A stretch of 64,000 nt of DNA, taken from Paenibacillus sedimenti (GTDB lineage: Bacteria; Bacillota; Bacilli; Paenibacillales; NBRC-103111). Of this stretch, positions 37,703 to 48,876 are shown one piece after another; positions within the stretch are counted from its first letter, which is position 1; each line of letters starts with the position of its first letter. The stretch is taken from assembly GCF_014534655.1 (NCBI RefSeq), contig NZ_JACVVD010000011.1, positions 124,001 to 188,000 of the forward strand, given 5' to 3'. The notes under the pieces were generated by a model that worked only from the letters and a program-made list of their open reading frames with translations, did not search any database and was not told where the DNA came from. Position numbers and translations under genes: made by a program.

Positions 37703-38485
37703 CTACCCGCCTTCCAGCCGTTTGATCAATTCCTTGGCCGCCACTCTCGACAATGGAACCCGGTTACGCCCCGCATCCTTCAAGATGACGTTATAAGCGC
37801 CATTAAACCACGGTTCGATTTCATCGATGAAATCCACATTGACCAAATAGCTGCGATGGGTTCGAAAAAAAGAATACCCGATAAGCTTTTCTTCCAGCTC
37901 CTGAAGCGTCTGTCTCGTCGTATGCATCTGCCCGTCCGATAGATGAATCTGCGTCAGCTTCTCCTCCTTGACAGCAAAACTGATCTTTACCGGCTCGATA
38001 ACGACCATCCGGCTGCCGTCATCAACCAGCAATTTCGGTTTGATTGTCGACGAGGAATTTTTGATGATCTCCGCTACCTGCCGTGATGCCGGGACGACTG
38101 GCGGCTTCGCGGAAGCTCCGGATGAACCCTGGATTTTGCGGATTCTATGTAAGGTTTGACGAAGGCGTTCTTCGTCATAAGGCTTTAGCAGATAATCGGC
38201 CGCCTCCAGCCTGAACGCTTCAACTGCGTATTGTTCGTATGCCGTCGCAAAAACGATGAAAGGCTTTGGATCAAAGCTCATCAAGCTCTGCGCCGTCTGC
38301 ACCCCGTCAAGCCCCGGCATATGGATATCAAGAAATACAACCTCCGGCTTATGCACAGCCGCAAGCTCAAGCAGCATGGCGCCGTTCGTTGCAGACGGCA
38401 TAAGCTCGATATCCTGCTCTTGCGACAACAAGTAGATGAGCTCTTCGCGCGCCAGCCTTTCATCTTCAGCGATCATAACCTTCAT
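37703..38485 (-). CDS. LytTR response regulator (LytR/YehT type)
   Basis: A 260-residue regulator: receiver domain 1-120 with acidic pocket AEDE, phosphoacceptor Asp53 in VVFLDIHMPG and Lys in YLLKPYDEERL, then a LytTR DNA-binding domain from about 155 (YSFFRTHRSYLVNVDFIDEI). Its usual LytS kinase is missing; only the last 30 or so codons of one remain upstream, overlapping this start by 20 bases. A homologous intact kinase lies at 50963-52732 with a truncated regulator, so the two may work together. Position next to DUF485-actP suggests control of monocarboxylate uptake, as in LytSR/BtsSR systems. Confidence 0.9.
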   Translation of the reverse strand: MKVMIAEDERLAREELIYLLSQEQDIELMPSATNGAMLLELAAVHKPEVVFLDIHMPGLDGVQTAQSLMSFDPKPFIVFATAYEQYAVEAFRLEAADYLLKPYDEERLRQTLHRIRKIQGSSGASAKPPVVPASRQVAEIIKNSSSTIKPKLLVDDGSRMVVIEPVKISFAVKEEKLTQIHLSDGQMHTTRQTLQELEEKLIGYSFFRTHRSYLVNVDFIDEIEPWFNGAYNVILKDAGRNRVPLSRVAAKELIKRLEGG

Positions 38486-38572
38486 TCTGGGCTTCAATCC
38501 TTTCATCCGGGTAAGGGATCGTAAAATCTATGCGGCCTCCGTGAGGCGGATTACTAAAGCAGTTCTCATTAT
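38466..38572 (-). pseudogene. 3' remnant of a LytS-type sensor kinase
   Basis: Read on the minus strand, a frame ending at 38466 encodes CFSNPPHGGRIDFTIPYPDE and a short tail, closely matching the end of the kinase at 50963-52732 (KFANPPGGGARIDFTIPYPD). An in-frame stop at 38577-38579 and loss of similarity beyond show that the rest of the kinase is gone. The regulator start overlaps this tail just as in an intact kinase-regulator pair. Confidence 0.75.
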
Positions 38573-38585
38573 TATATCAAAATGA

Positions 38586-38958
38586 AAAACGATTGGCTCA
38601 TAAGAGTCCTGCAACCCGGCATCTTGCAAATTTTTGTTGCAACAAAAAAAACCGTGAAACAAACATCACGGCTTTAAACGGATCATGATTACAAACATGT
38701 TTTTCATCATGGCTCTGTTAAACTTTGTTGTTGATTTTCTTTATTTAAGCAACGGGCCTTAAAAAAGAGCGGAACTGCGAAGGTTCATTAATCACAGAAA
38801 CAACGATTCTGTGAAATTTCATATAAAATCGGGTTCTTCGCTTCAATTAGAGCTTTTGTGTATGATTTTTCGTGTAAAACTATGGAAATTATCGTTTAAA
38901 GGATAAACCTGTATGATTTTTCGAGTACATATATTGGGAAACGATAGTTTCGAATTGA
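38586..38958. other. Non-coding interval with repeats, possible decayed mobile element
   Basis: No gene is seen. It holds a minus-strand terminator (38642-38676), a stretch beginning GGCTCTGTTAAACTTTGTTG at 38711 that resembles insertion-sequence ends common in Bacillus relatives, a CACAGA/TCTGTG inverted repeat near 38800, and a 14-base direct repeat TGTATGATTTTTCG at 38859 and 38910. It separates the lost kinase from the end of the siderophore operon. Confidence 0.4.
38642..38676 (-). terminator. Orphan terminator
   Basis: CCGTGA/TCACGG with an 8-base loop is followed on the minus strand by eight T residues. No gene ends directly before it; it may belong to the siderophore operon or to a deleted gene. 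Confidence 0.7.
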
Positions 38959-40182
38959 TCAGGACTCCTTCCAATATACCATTTCGGGGTGAGGGTGGCT
39001 TAGAAATTCATGATGCGATATCGCCCAGCCATAGGCGCCCGCCAAGGCAAACAACACGATATCTCCGCTCCTGATCCGCGATACCGAGACTTCCTCGGCA
39101 AAGACGTCTTTCGGCGTGCATAACTGCCCGACAACTGTGATCGAATAGTTAGCCGCTTCCGGCCGTTCGTACGGATATGGCCAAGATTCTACAGGCAATA
39201 CATCGAACGGGTGGTTATGACGCCAAGAAACCGGGAGGCGAAAATGCTGGGTTCCCCCCCGAACGACGGCAAAGGTTTTCCCGTGATTGCTCTTGACGTC
39301 AATGACCTCCGTTGCATAAACGCCGCAGAAGGCCGTCAAGTAGCGGCCGCATTCGAAATCAATGCGCAGCTCCGGCCCGTCCGGGAGACTATGTATCTTC
39401 TCCAGCCTCCGAAGACCGTTGGTGAAAAGCCGCCAATCGAATTGACGCTCCAGATCGCTGTAATTGACCCCAATCCCTCCGCCTGCGTTGATCGTGATTT
39501 GCTCCATTCGGAACAGCTTGTTCCACGCTTTCGCCCGCTCGATATAACACTCCAGCAGCAGAAGATGCGCTTCCGCATCCAGTTGATTGGAAATCGAATG
39601 CAAATGGAACCCGGCCATGCGCAGGTGCGGACTATCCGACAACAAGGCAGCTGCCTGGTCCAAGTCCGCTTCCTCCATGCCGAATTGCGTTGCGCGCCCC
39701 CCCATCTGCAGCGTAGCCTGCGGAAGCTCCACCTTCAGGTTCACCCGAAGCAGCACCGTGATTTCCCGCCCCAATTCTTTAGACCAGTAACTCAAACGGC
39801 GCAGCTCATGCAGGCTTTCAACATGGATGCGTTCTACGCCAAGTTGAAGCGCCTCGCGCAGCTCCTCATCCGTTTTTCCAGGCCCTCCGAAAATGACCGG
39901 CACTTGGCTGTCTACGGCTAAAGCCTTCCGAACCTCGCCGATCGAGGCGGCTTCGAAGCCGCGAACGTGCGGCCGAATGACACGCAGCAGCTCTTTATCG
40001 CTGTTCGCCTTCATGGCATAATACATATGGCAAAAGGAAGGCAGAGCTTCCACCGTTTGCGCCGCATGACGCCGAAGCCCCGCCAAATCATAGACGAAGG
40101 CGCAAACCGGTTGTCCTGTCCGGGCATCCGGCAAGCTTCGGCTCCGTATCCATTCTTTTGCCGCTCTAACCCAATGCTCCAT
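38959..40182 (-). CDS. Siderophore-pathway type III PLP decarboxylase (SbnH-like)
   Basis: A 407-residue enzyme of the diaminopimelate/ornithine decarboxylase fold. The PLP lysine lies in MYYAMKANSD (near residue 50); GFEAASIGEV, AGFHLHSISNQ and INAGGGIGVNY complete the barrel, and IVGQLCTPKDVF-like VVGQLCTPKDV supplies the catalytic Cys-Asp region. In staphyloferrin B synthesis SbnH decarboxylates the citryl-diaminopropionate intermediate to a diaminoethane amide. Last gene of the operon, overlapping the second synthetase by 17 bases. The ATG at 40182 has AGGAGG twelve bases upstream. Confidence 0.85.
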   Translation of the reverse strand: MEHWVRAAKEWIRSRSLPDARTGQPVCAFVYDLAGLRRHAAQTVEALPSFCHMYYAMKANSDKELLRVIRPHVRGFEAASIGEVRKALAVDSQVPVIFGGPGKTDEELREALQLGVERIHVESLHELRRLSYWSKELGREITVLLRVNLKVELPQATLQMGGRATQFGMEEADLDQAAALLSDSPHLRMAGFHLHSISNQLDAEAHLLLLECYIERAKAWNKLFRMEQITINAGGGIGVNYSDLERQFDWRLFTNGLRRLEKIHSLPDGPELRIDFECGRYLTAFCGVYATEVIDVKSNHGKTFAVVRGGTQHFRLPVSWRHNHPFDVLPVESWPYPYERPEAANYSITVVGQLCTPKDVFAEEVSVSRIRSGDIVLFALAGAYGWAISHHEFLSHPHPEMVYWKES

Positions 40183-42046
40183 GCGTGCTGCACGCCTCCT
40201 TGTTCGCTGTTGTCTCAAGCTCTTTGAGCCTGCGGCTGAGCGGATTCGGCACTTCATGCTCCCGCTCCGGCCCGTCGCCCCAAATTTTCCTCGCCGTCAA
40301 TTGACCGACCATAATCGAGGGAGCTCCCAAATCAAATAGCTCAAACGATTCCCGCTGCAGAGGAAAAAGCTTCTGATATGCATGTACTTCCTGCGCTGCG
40401 AAGGACCAGAACTGTTCTTCCCTAACCCCGAACTGCTCAATAAACAGGCTGACCTCATGCAGTTGAATATGCATCAGCGCATCCATCCAAAAGTCTCTGA
40501 CGTCATGCGCATTTCCCGTCAATATCGGATGCCGGTCGTCTCCGGGCTTGACCGCAAGCTCCGGCAACATAGGTCTGCCGGCAAAACGAAAACGGTCGGA
40601 ATCGTCCAGACAGCGAACGCCGCCCGGCAAATCCCGCAATGCAATCCGAACGGGCCAGCCGTTCCGGAGAATGAGCACCATATTTTGCCCGTGGGATTCG
40701 AGGCCGATACCGTAGGCATAGAGAAGATGCAGCAGCGGCTGTAAAGTGACTTCCAGCAGCCTTCGAGCCCATGCTTCGGCGCCGTATTCCTTCAACCAGC
40801 TGTCAATGGCAGGCAGGCCGCTCCCGGTAAGATGCGTTACATATGTATAAGGGACAGCTTGATCTCCGGGATCAATCAGCGGCTCCAGGCTTTCCCGAAA
40901 TACGGCGCTCATCGAACCGCCGAGCAAGGTATTCAGAGGATGCGGCAGCTGTTCATAATTTAAGGCGGCGCCGGCGATTTCCCTTAAAATGATAACCCGG
41001 CACTGCTCGCGCAAAAAGTCATCGCTCCTCCAAATCTCATGCAGCCACTCCGATATAACAGCCGCATTCCGGATATGGTGCGAACCAATAATTCGCAACG
41101 CGGACGTATTCATGATCTGAAGCGACAGTTTCACATTCGGCTTTCTGGGGCAGGTAACGTTAGCGAGCGTGCGAATGGACTGAAGCGGCTGGAAGAAATC
41201 CGTTCCCGGCCCGAGAGGCACGACGATGTTCCGGACAATCAGTGACGCCGCCTCGACGCGGATTTTGTTTGACCACTGCCAAGGATGCACGGGGATGAAT
41301 ACATAGTCCGCTGGTGATAAGCCGCTTGTCTGAATCGCAGCTTCCCATTCCTGCTTCCGTTCGCTTGATACGATATTTTCCACTAAAGCGTCATAATGGA
41401 GCTCGCTGATCGTGTGCGCCTCTGCAAACGCACGGTGCACGGCGGTCCAAAAGATCGGGAACGCGGGGGCAAACTCCGGAGCATAATCCACGTGATCCTC
41501 GAGCGTAAATCCAATCCTTGACTTATAGCTCGGGTGATACGGATGCCCCGTGCTCGTTAACGCCTCTCCATCCGACAGCGTCTGTCCGTCCCGAAGGACG
41601 GATTCCGCCGCCGAACGTTTCGGATGAAACGAATCGTTCTCCGTCGTATGCTCCAGCTCCTTCAGAAACAGAGCGAGCCGTTCCGCCGTTCCGCTTCCTT
41701 GTTCATCAGACAGAAGCTCCGATAACAGCTCGGCTACGGATAACGCCTCCTGCTGTCCGGACTGCCCGGACAGCAGCCCATTCGCCTCCTTCTCCGTTCT
41801 CGTTATCGGCGACGTGATGCGGATGCGCCCGAAGCCGGAAGCGGTTCTTGCCTGGAACCGGTAAGTGACAGGCTGCCCGTCTCGTTTCGCTCCCGGGATT
41901 CGCCACTCACTCGTTTGTCCGACCGCGAGACTGCCCACGGTCTCTATTCCCGCCTTATCGATGACCCCTTCATGGATCATCGATTCCAGCAGTTGCCGGA
42001 TTACCCGGCGTCTTGCGGTTAGCCATGCACTTCTCATTGTCTCCAT
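40166..42046 (-). CDS. NIS siderophore synthetase, IucA/IucC family (second of two)
   Basis: A 626-residue ATP-dependent ligase that condenses a carboxylate with an amine. It carries STGHPYHPSYKSRIGF near 160 (ATP-binding), PVHPWQW, the loop PTLANVT-like SIRTLANVTCPRKPNVKLS and GIGLESHGQNMVL, followed by RDLPGGVR, then a C-terminal FhuF-like iron-reductase-type domain. The motif spellings differ from those of the first synthetase, so the two probably use different acceptors; assignment to type A, B or C needs phylogeny. AGGAGG lies five bases before the ATG, nine bases after the preceding stop. Confidence 0.9.
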   Translation of the reverse strand: METMRSAWLTARRRVIRQLLESMIHEGVIDKAGIETVGSLAVGQTSEWRIPGAKRDGQPVTYRFQARTASGFGRIRITSPITRTEKEANGLLSGQSGQQEALSVAELLSELLSDEQGSGTAERLALFLKELEHTTENDSFHPKRSAAESVLRDGQTLSDGEALTSTGHPYHPSYKSRIGFTLEDHVDYAPEFAPAFPIFWTAVHRAFAEAHTISELHYDALVENIVSSERKQEWEAAIQTSGLSPADYVFIPVHPWQWSNKIRVEAASLIVRNIVVPLGPGTDFFQPLQSIRTLANVTCPRKPNVKLSLQIMNTSALRIIGSHHIRNAAVISEWLHEIWRSDDFLREQCRVIILREIAGAALNYEQLPHPLNTLLGGSMSAVFRESLEPLIDPGDQAVPYTYVTHLTGSGLPAIDSWLKEYGAEAWARRLLEVTLQPLLHLLYAYGIGLESHGQNMVLILRNGWPVRIALRDLPGGVRCLDDSDRFRFAGRPMLPELAVKPGDDRHPILTGNAHDVRDFWMDALMHIQLHEVSLFIEQFGVREEQFWSFAAQEVHAYQKLFPLQRESFELFDLGAPSIMVGQLTARKIWGDGPEREHEVPNPLSRRLKELETTANKEACSTHGALG

Positions 42047-42055
42047 CGTCCCCTC

Positions 42056-43780
42056 CTACCGAAGCGTGCCGAAACTGTAAACCGCGCTCGGCTGGTATAA
42101 CGGATTCGGAATTTGTACATATTCCGGCTGCTCGGCGCGCTGCCGAAAGCGGCTGATCAAATTGGCCTTCGCCGGAAGCGTGGGGGCCATTAGCAGGCGC
42201 TCCGTCCATTCCCATAATCGGACCGATCCTATTCTCGCTTGGTCGGCAGCGGCTTCTCCCGCGCTTCTCCAGAGCAATGACTCCGCCGCTCCGGAAGAAC
42301 GCGAAACGGCAGCGAGCATATGGCTCAAATGATTGGTCACATTGTAATAGAGCAGGCGCATCCAGGCTTCCTCCCTATCGTAAAGAACGGGACTCGTTTC
42401 CGGTACGGCCGTCCCGATCCATCCTTTCTCTCGCGCTGTCTCCCGGCAGACGCTGACGCCCTCCAAATCGCGAACGAGACAGCGGACAGGCGAACGGTCC
42501 TGCAGCCTGATCAGGGTATTCTGCACATGTGCCTCCAGCCCAAAGCCTTCTTCGGCGAACAGCTTCAGGACGGGTAGCAAATAGATGGATACATAGCGCT
42601 GAGTCCATTCCAGCGCTTGCAATTCCGTGCCGGGCAGCCACCAGGGCTCGTTCCCCTCATCCTCAAACATCGAGGCGGCTGCATGCCACTCTTCATCTTG
42701 CGAAACCAGGCCAGGATCTCCCTCGCGAAGCAATACCGTAAAGGCTTCCGCAAGCTGCGAGTCGCTAACCGACAAGCTTCCGGGCTCCTGAAGCACACCG
42801 AATCCTGCCCAGTGAAACCGGCGCCCGATATCCTCCCAAATCCTGGCTGCATCCAGAGAACGGCGACGCTGCTCCGCCGTGTTCGTACGAATGAAATTCG
42901 TAATTCGCACATGTAGCGGAAGCTTTAAAAATAAGCCGTGTTCAGGAGACCAAACGGTTCTGACGGATGCAGTCGGATAAACCGTATCTCCGAGGCTTCC
43001 CAGCCACAGAAGCTGCCCTGACCGCTCCCGATGCTGTACGGCGGGAAGGCTTTTTAAATGCGCCGATTGCCAAGGATGGGAGGGCAGCAGACGATAACCC
43101 GCATACCGGGGTCCGACACCGGCTCTTTTCAGCCATTCCCGCTCCCTCTCGGACCAATAGGACTGCATGGGTGATTCGCCAATCCATTCCTCATCGAATA
43201 GCTCAGGGTGAACGAGCCAGTAATCAAGCCGATAGGAAGCGTGAAGCTCCGGGGCAAATCGAACTAAATCCTGCTCCGTTAACCCTTCCGAGCTCTTGGG
43301 CGTCGGATGGAATGGATGACCGAATAACAGGCTCTGCTCGGAACGCAAATACGGACAATCAGCGCCGGAAGTCGGTTGAGGCGCTATGTCGTCTTTAGCC
43401 TGCAAATAGCGAATGGTCTTCGCTACGCTGTTCGCGATCTGCTTTTGAAGCGAAAGCTTGCGCTCCCCGGCTTCCAGCGATTCCGCATCCGCCGCAGCGA
43501 CTTCGGCCAGCAGCCATTCCGTTACTTCCTGAAAGCTCAGCGCCTGCTGCCCAGCGGATTCCCTTTCCTCCCCCATGATTGGAAAAACATAGCGGTGATG
43601 TCCGCTCGCGGATACGTACCGGAACGATAGCTTTAAAGTCCGGTGCGTTTGTGACAGCTTAAGCAGCATGCCATCCTCTACCGGCAGCTTAGACCCGGCC
43701 GCCTCCCGGATATACGCATTCAACAATCTGGTCATAGCCGCTTGTTCGGCCTGCAGCGCATAAATACTACGATCCCGCAT
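42056..43780 (-). CDS. NIS siderophore synthetase, IucA/IucC family (first of two)
   Basis: A 574-residue synthetase, close in length to SbnC, SbnE and SbnF. It has LLFGHPFHPTPKSSEG near 150, LLPSHPWQ, the substrate-loop segment SVRTVWSPEHGLFLKLPL, GFGLEAHVQNTLI and RDLEGVSV. It probably joins citrate (or another carboxylate) with the diaminopropionate made by the SbnA/SbnB-like pair. It overlaps the exporter gene by 14 bases and has AAAGGGGAG before its start. The RDLEG motif is near the type A consensus, but I do not assign the type firmly. Confidence 0.9.
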   Translation of the reverse strand: MRDRSIYALQAEQAAMTRLLNAYIREAAGSKLPVEDGMLLKLSQTHRTLKLSFRYVSASGHHRYVFPIMGEERESAGQQALSFQEVTEWLLAEVAAADAESLEAGERKLSLQKQIANSVAKTIRYLQAKDDIAPQPTSGADCPYLRSEQSLLFGHPFHPTPKSSEGLTEQDLVRFAPELHASYRLDYWLVHPELFDEEWIGESPMQSYWSEREREWLKRAGVGPRYAGYRLLPSHPWQSAHLKSLPAVQHRERSGQLLWLGSLGDTVYPTASVRTVWSPEHGLFLKLPLHVRITNFIRTNTAEQRRRSLDAARIWEDIGRRFHWAGFGVLQEPGSLSVSDSQLAEAFTVLLREGDPGLVSQDEEWHAAASMFEDEGNEPWWLPGTELQALEWTQRYVSIYLLPVLKLFAEEGFGLEAHVQNTLIRLQDRSPVRCLVRDLEGVSVCRETAREKGWIGTAVPETSPVLYDREEAWMRLLYYNVTNHLSHMLAAVSRSSGAAESLLWRSAGEAAADQARIGSVRLWEWTERLLMAPTLPAKANLISRFRQRAEQPEYVQIPNPLYQPSAVYSFGTLR

Positions 43781-45033
43781 GATTCGCGTGCTCTCCCCTT
43801 TCGAACAGCTTCTTCGTGAAGCTCGATTGATAAATAATTAAGGCGCCTGCAAGCGGCAGCAGCGCGGTTAACGCTAGTCCGCCGGAAGCGCCGGTCCAAC
43901 CCGCGATCGCAGCCGGAAGCGCCGCCCCGGCCAATTGCCCGGCCACAAGCAGGCTGTTAGCGGTGCCGATGCTTACGCCTTGACGGCCATTGCCCGAGTT
44001 ATGGACAATCGCGCGCATGACGAGCGGTTGTACCGCGCTGTAAGCAAACCCTTGCCCTAGCTTGAGCAGCAGCAATGCCGCAAGCATCGGCAGCGCCGCT
44101 TGAAGTCCGACGCATAGCGTGCAGAGCAGCAGCGCCATGATGAGCAGCCGGTCCGACCTTCCGCGATCGCTGGCTTTGGCAAAATATACGGCTCCGTACA
44201 AGGCGCCGAGCGAGGCAATCGCCTCCAACCAACCGATGCGGTTCGCCAGCCCTATCCCTTCTTCGGGATATGCGGCCAACAGGTACAACGGCAGCAGCGT
44301 CACACCCGCCGAAGCCATACACCGTGCGAGCATAGCCGCCGTAATATAAGCTCTGATTTCCCGGTCCCGCCAAAACGACTGCAAGCATGCCCAGACGCCC
44401 CCCTTGACAGGGAGCTCGCTAAAGGCTTGCTGATCTTGGGAAGACCGATTGGCCGCCTCCCCCTCGCGCAGCAGCAGAGCCGCAGCCGCACAGCAAAGCC
44501 CTGTCAACGCAGCTGCTCCCAGCAAGAAAGCATCGGTTCCGATCCGGCCGACGAACCAGCCGCCGATCAGCGGACCCGCCAGCATGCCTGCGGTTACGGC
44601 CTGTTGATACCGCCCGATCGCTTCTCCCTTGCGCTCAGGCGGTGCCGTTACGGCGATCATCGCGGTCGCCGCATCGTAGATGCCGCCCAGCGCGCCCTGA
44701 AGCAAACGGAAGAGCACGAACACGGCAGCGGTCGGGGCGTAAGCCATTCCCGCCATGCATATGGCAAGCCCGCCGAGCGCCCTGACCACCATCCATTTGC
44801 GGCTGATCCGGTCGCCGAGTCTGCCCCAGAACGGCGTCGCCAGCATATAGGCCGCCGACGGTCCGCCCAGTGCAAGCGCCGTCCACCCAGCGAGGGCTTC
44901 TCCCTCCATTTCTCCGATCATCGCTCTGATGTGAAACACCATAAATGGCGTCATCCCTGTCAAACCAAGCGTAACTGCGAACTGTCCGGCCCAGAGCAGC
45001 GCCAAATTGCGCTTCCAGAGGGGCCACCTCCGC

Positions 45034-45041
<8 letters not shown>
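43767..45041 (-). CDS. MFS siderophore exporter (SbnD-like)
   Basis: A 424-residue major facilitator with 12 predicted helices. Motif A reads GRLGDRISRKWMV, with WKRNLALLWAGQF before helix 1 as in multidrug and siderophore exporters. Its place inside the operon, overlapping sbnB-like by eight bases and the first synthetase by 14, argues for export of the finished siderophore. The ATG at 45041 lies in the sbnB end and lacks a good ribosome site, so translation is probably coupled. Confidence 0.85.
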
Positions 45042-47149
<2,108 letters not shown>

Positions 47150-47243
47150 AATTATATTCCCCTTTTATGGTACCTTGAGGAGGCAAAAGCTGTAAATTAT
47201 CCGATCAGATGATTTCCGTACTCCGAACAAAGTACTTCCTGCC

Positions 47244-47666
47244 TCAATTCCCTCCCTTCAACTTGGACAGAAGCTCATAAACAAAATCGAGACCGCTTTC
47301 CTTAATAGCGAGTTCCCGCTTAATATTTTGCACATGCTTCTTGACCGTATTTTCCGAAATATGCAGAAGTCCCGCGATCTTCTTCACCGAATGATGCGCA
47401 CAGAGCAGCTCAACAATTTCTCTCTGTCTTTCGCTTAACGGAAGCTTCTGCCCTGTTATATCCACGCCTATGCGGTCTTCCTCCGTTTTTTGACCATACC
47501 TTTCCGCAGTTTCATCCAATTGCTGTTCCCAATAACATCGGATCGCCGCATCATCAGCGCCATTCTGAAGTTTGTCCATGATGAGCTGCCGCAGCTCCGC
47601 CATAACCCGTTCTTCCCGCTCCGTGCTTGTCTGACATACAATCGTGATTCTCTGCCGATAGTCCAT
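47244..47666 (-). CDS. LuxR-type HTH regulator of the siderophore locus
   Basis: A 140-residue protein. Residues 1-70 are a charged helical region without a recognisable domain; residues 75-135 form a LuxR/GerE helix-turn-helix (LSERQREIVELLCAHHSVKK followed by IAGLLHISENTVKKHV). It has no receiver domain. It lies between the binding-protein gene and the biosynthetic operon on the same strand, so local control of siderophore genes is likely. AGAGGTG precedes the ATG at 47666. Confidence 0.8.
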   Translation of the reverse strand: MDYRQRITIVCQTSTEREERVMAELRQLIMDKLQNGADDAAIRCYWEQQLDETAERYGQKTEEDRIGVDITGQKLPLSERQREIVELLCAHHSVKKIAGLLHISENTVKKHVQNIKRELAIKESGLDFVYELLSKLKGGN

Positions 47667-47691
47667 TCGACGCACCTCTTTTGGATAATGA

Positions 47692-47731
47692 TGCAAAAAC
47701 GGGCCGGCAGCCCTTACGCTGTCAGCCCGCT
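47692..47731 (-). terminator. Terminator after the siderophore-binding protein gene
   Basis: CGGGCTGACAG and CTGCCGGCCCG form an imperfect stem followed on the minus strand by TTTTT. Confidence 0.6.
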
Positions 47732-47735
47732 TTCG

Positions 47736-48737
47736 TTATTTCGCAGGAACGATAAATTTGAACAAATCATCCACGACCAGATTGGCCGCCTGATAGCCGA
47801 GCCCGCTAAGCCAAGTTTCCGGGTCTGCTTCGTATACCCGGTTCGCTTTCACCGCATCGAGCTTTTGCCATAGCGGATTGTTCACCAGCTTCGTTTTCAG
47901 CAAATGCTCCTTATCCCGGCTGAACCAGATAATGGCGTCTCCCGCCATATTCGCTACCTGCTCTTCGGTTGCATTCACCGACAATCCCGCTCCCTGTTGA
48001 GTCGCAGGACGCTTGAGGCCTGCATCGTCAACGATAATGCCGCTAAAGGAGCTTTTCAAATAAATCCGGACATGATCGGCGCGCGGACGAAGGATGGACA
48101 CATTCGTGTTGGAGAGGCGGTCGCCCATTTGAGTCCGGAAATCTTTCATCCGGTCATCATACGATTTCAAAAGCTTGGCCGCTTCAGCCTCTTTGCCGAC
48201 GGCTTGCGCTTGGAGCTTCAGATTTTCCTTCCAGGTAAATCCGAGGGTTTCGACATAAACGGTAGGTGCAAGCTGCTTCAGCTTTTCGTATATTTTCTCA
48301 TGCGTATCTTTGCTCCCGAGAATCAAATCCGGCTTTTGCTTCGCGATGCTCTCAAGATTGGGCTCGTCAACTGTACCGATATTTACGATGCCTTCGGTCT
48401 GATTCTTCAAATATTTCGGATACGGCTGATCCAGTTGAACCGTCGGCGCACCGATCGGCTTCACGCCAAGCGCAAGCAAATTATCCAGCGCGCCGTTATC
48501 GAGCACGACGACCCGCTGAGGTATGCCCGTCAGCTTCGCTTCGCCCATCGCGTGCTTCAAGCTAATCTCCTTCGGCACACTCGCAGTTTGAGTAGCAGTC
48601 GCGTTCGCCGGCTTGCTTTCCGCCCCTTGCTGCACGTTCTTCCCGGTTGTCGTACATGCCGACAAGAGCCCGCTCAGCGACAAAGTTAAGGCCAGCATTA
48701 CCGTCCCCGCCTTGCTTGTTTTCATGATTCCTTTCAT
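47736..48737 (-). CDS. Iron-siderophore ABC transporter substrate-binding lipoprotein
   Basis: A 333-residue FecB/FhuD-like lipoprotein: signal peptide with lipobox LLSAC (Cys near 28), a Thr/Ala-rich linker, then a type III binding-protein fold (RVVVLDNGALDNLLALGVKPIGA, KPDLILGSKDTHEKIYEKL). It captures the ferric siderophore at the outer face of the membrane. The ATG at 48737 has GGGGAG ten bases upstream. It diverges from the two permease genes across a shared Fur box. Confidence 0.9.
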   Translation of the reverse strand: MKGIMKTSKAGTVMLALTLSLSGLLSACTTTGKNVQQGAESKPANATATQTASVPKEISLKHAMGEAKLTGIPQRVVVLDNGALDNLLALGVKPIGAPTVQLDQPYPKYLKNQTEGIVNIGTVDEPNLESIAKQKPDLILGSKDTHEKIYEKLKQLAPTVYVETLGFTWKENLKLQAQAVGKEAEAAKLLKSYDDRMKDFRTQMGDRLSNTNVSILRPRADHVRIYLKSSFSGIIVDDAGLKRPATQQGAGLSVNATEEQVANMAGDAIIWFSRDKEHLLKTKLVNNPLWQKLDAVKANRVYEADPETWLSGLGYQAANLVVDDLFKFIVPAK

Positions 48738-48783
48738 TGACACCGCACTCCCCTTTTGGTAAAATATTCCCAGCAACCAGAGT

Positions 48784-48802
48784 GATAATGATTCTCATTA
48801 TC
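48784..48802. promoter_or_regulatory. Fur box between binding protein and permease genes
   Basis: GATAATGATTCTCATTATC, a near-perfect palindrome matching the Fur consensus at 17 of 19 positions, sits between the divergent genes and can control both. Confidence 0.85.
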
Positions 48803-48876
48803 TGTCGCTGAATAGAAGTATAAATATACCATAACTGTATTGTCAATCCTTTTTTTTACTTATCTATGGAGGAAGT

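Noticed and set aside
38859-38931. Direct repeats considered as a CRISPR array
   Set aside because: Only two imperfectly extended copies are present, without regular spacers or cas genes.
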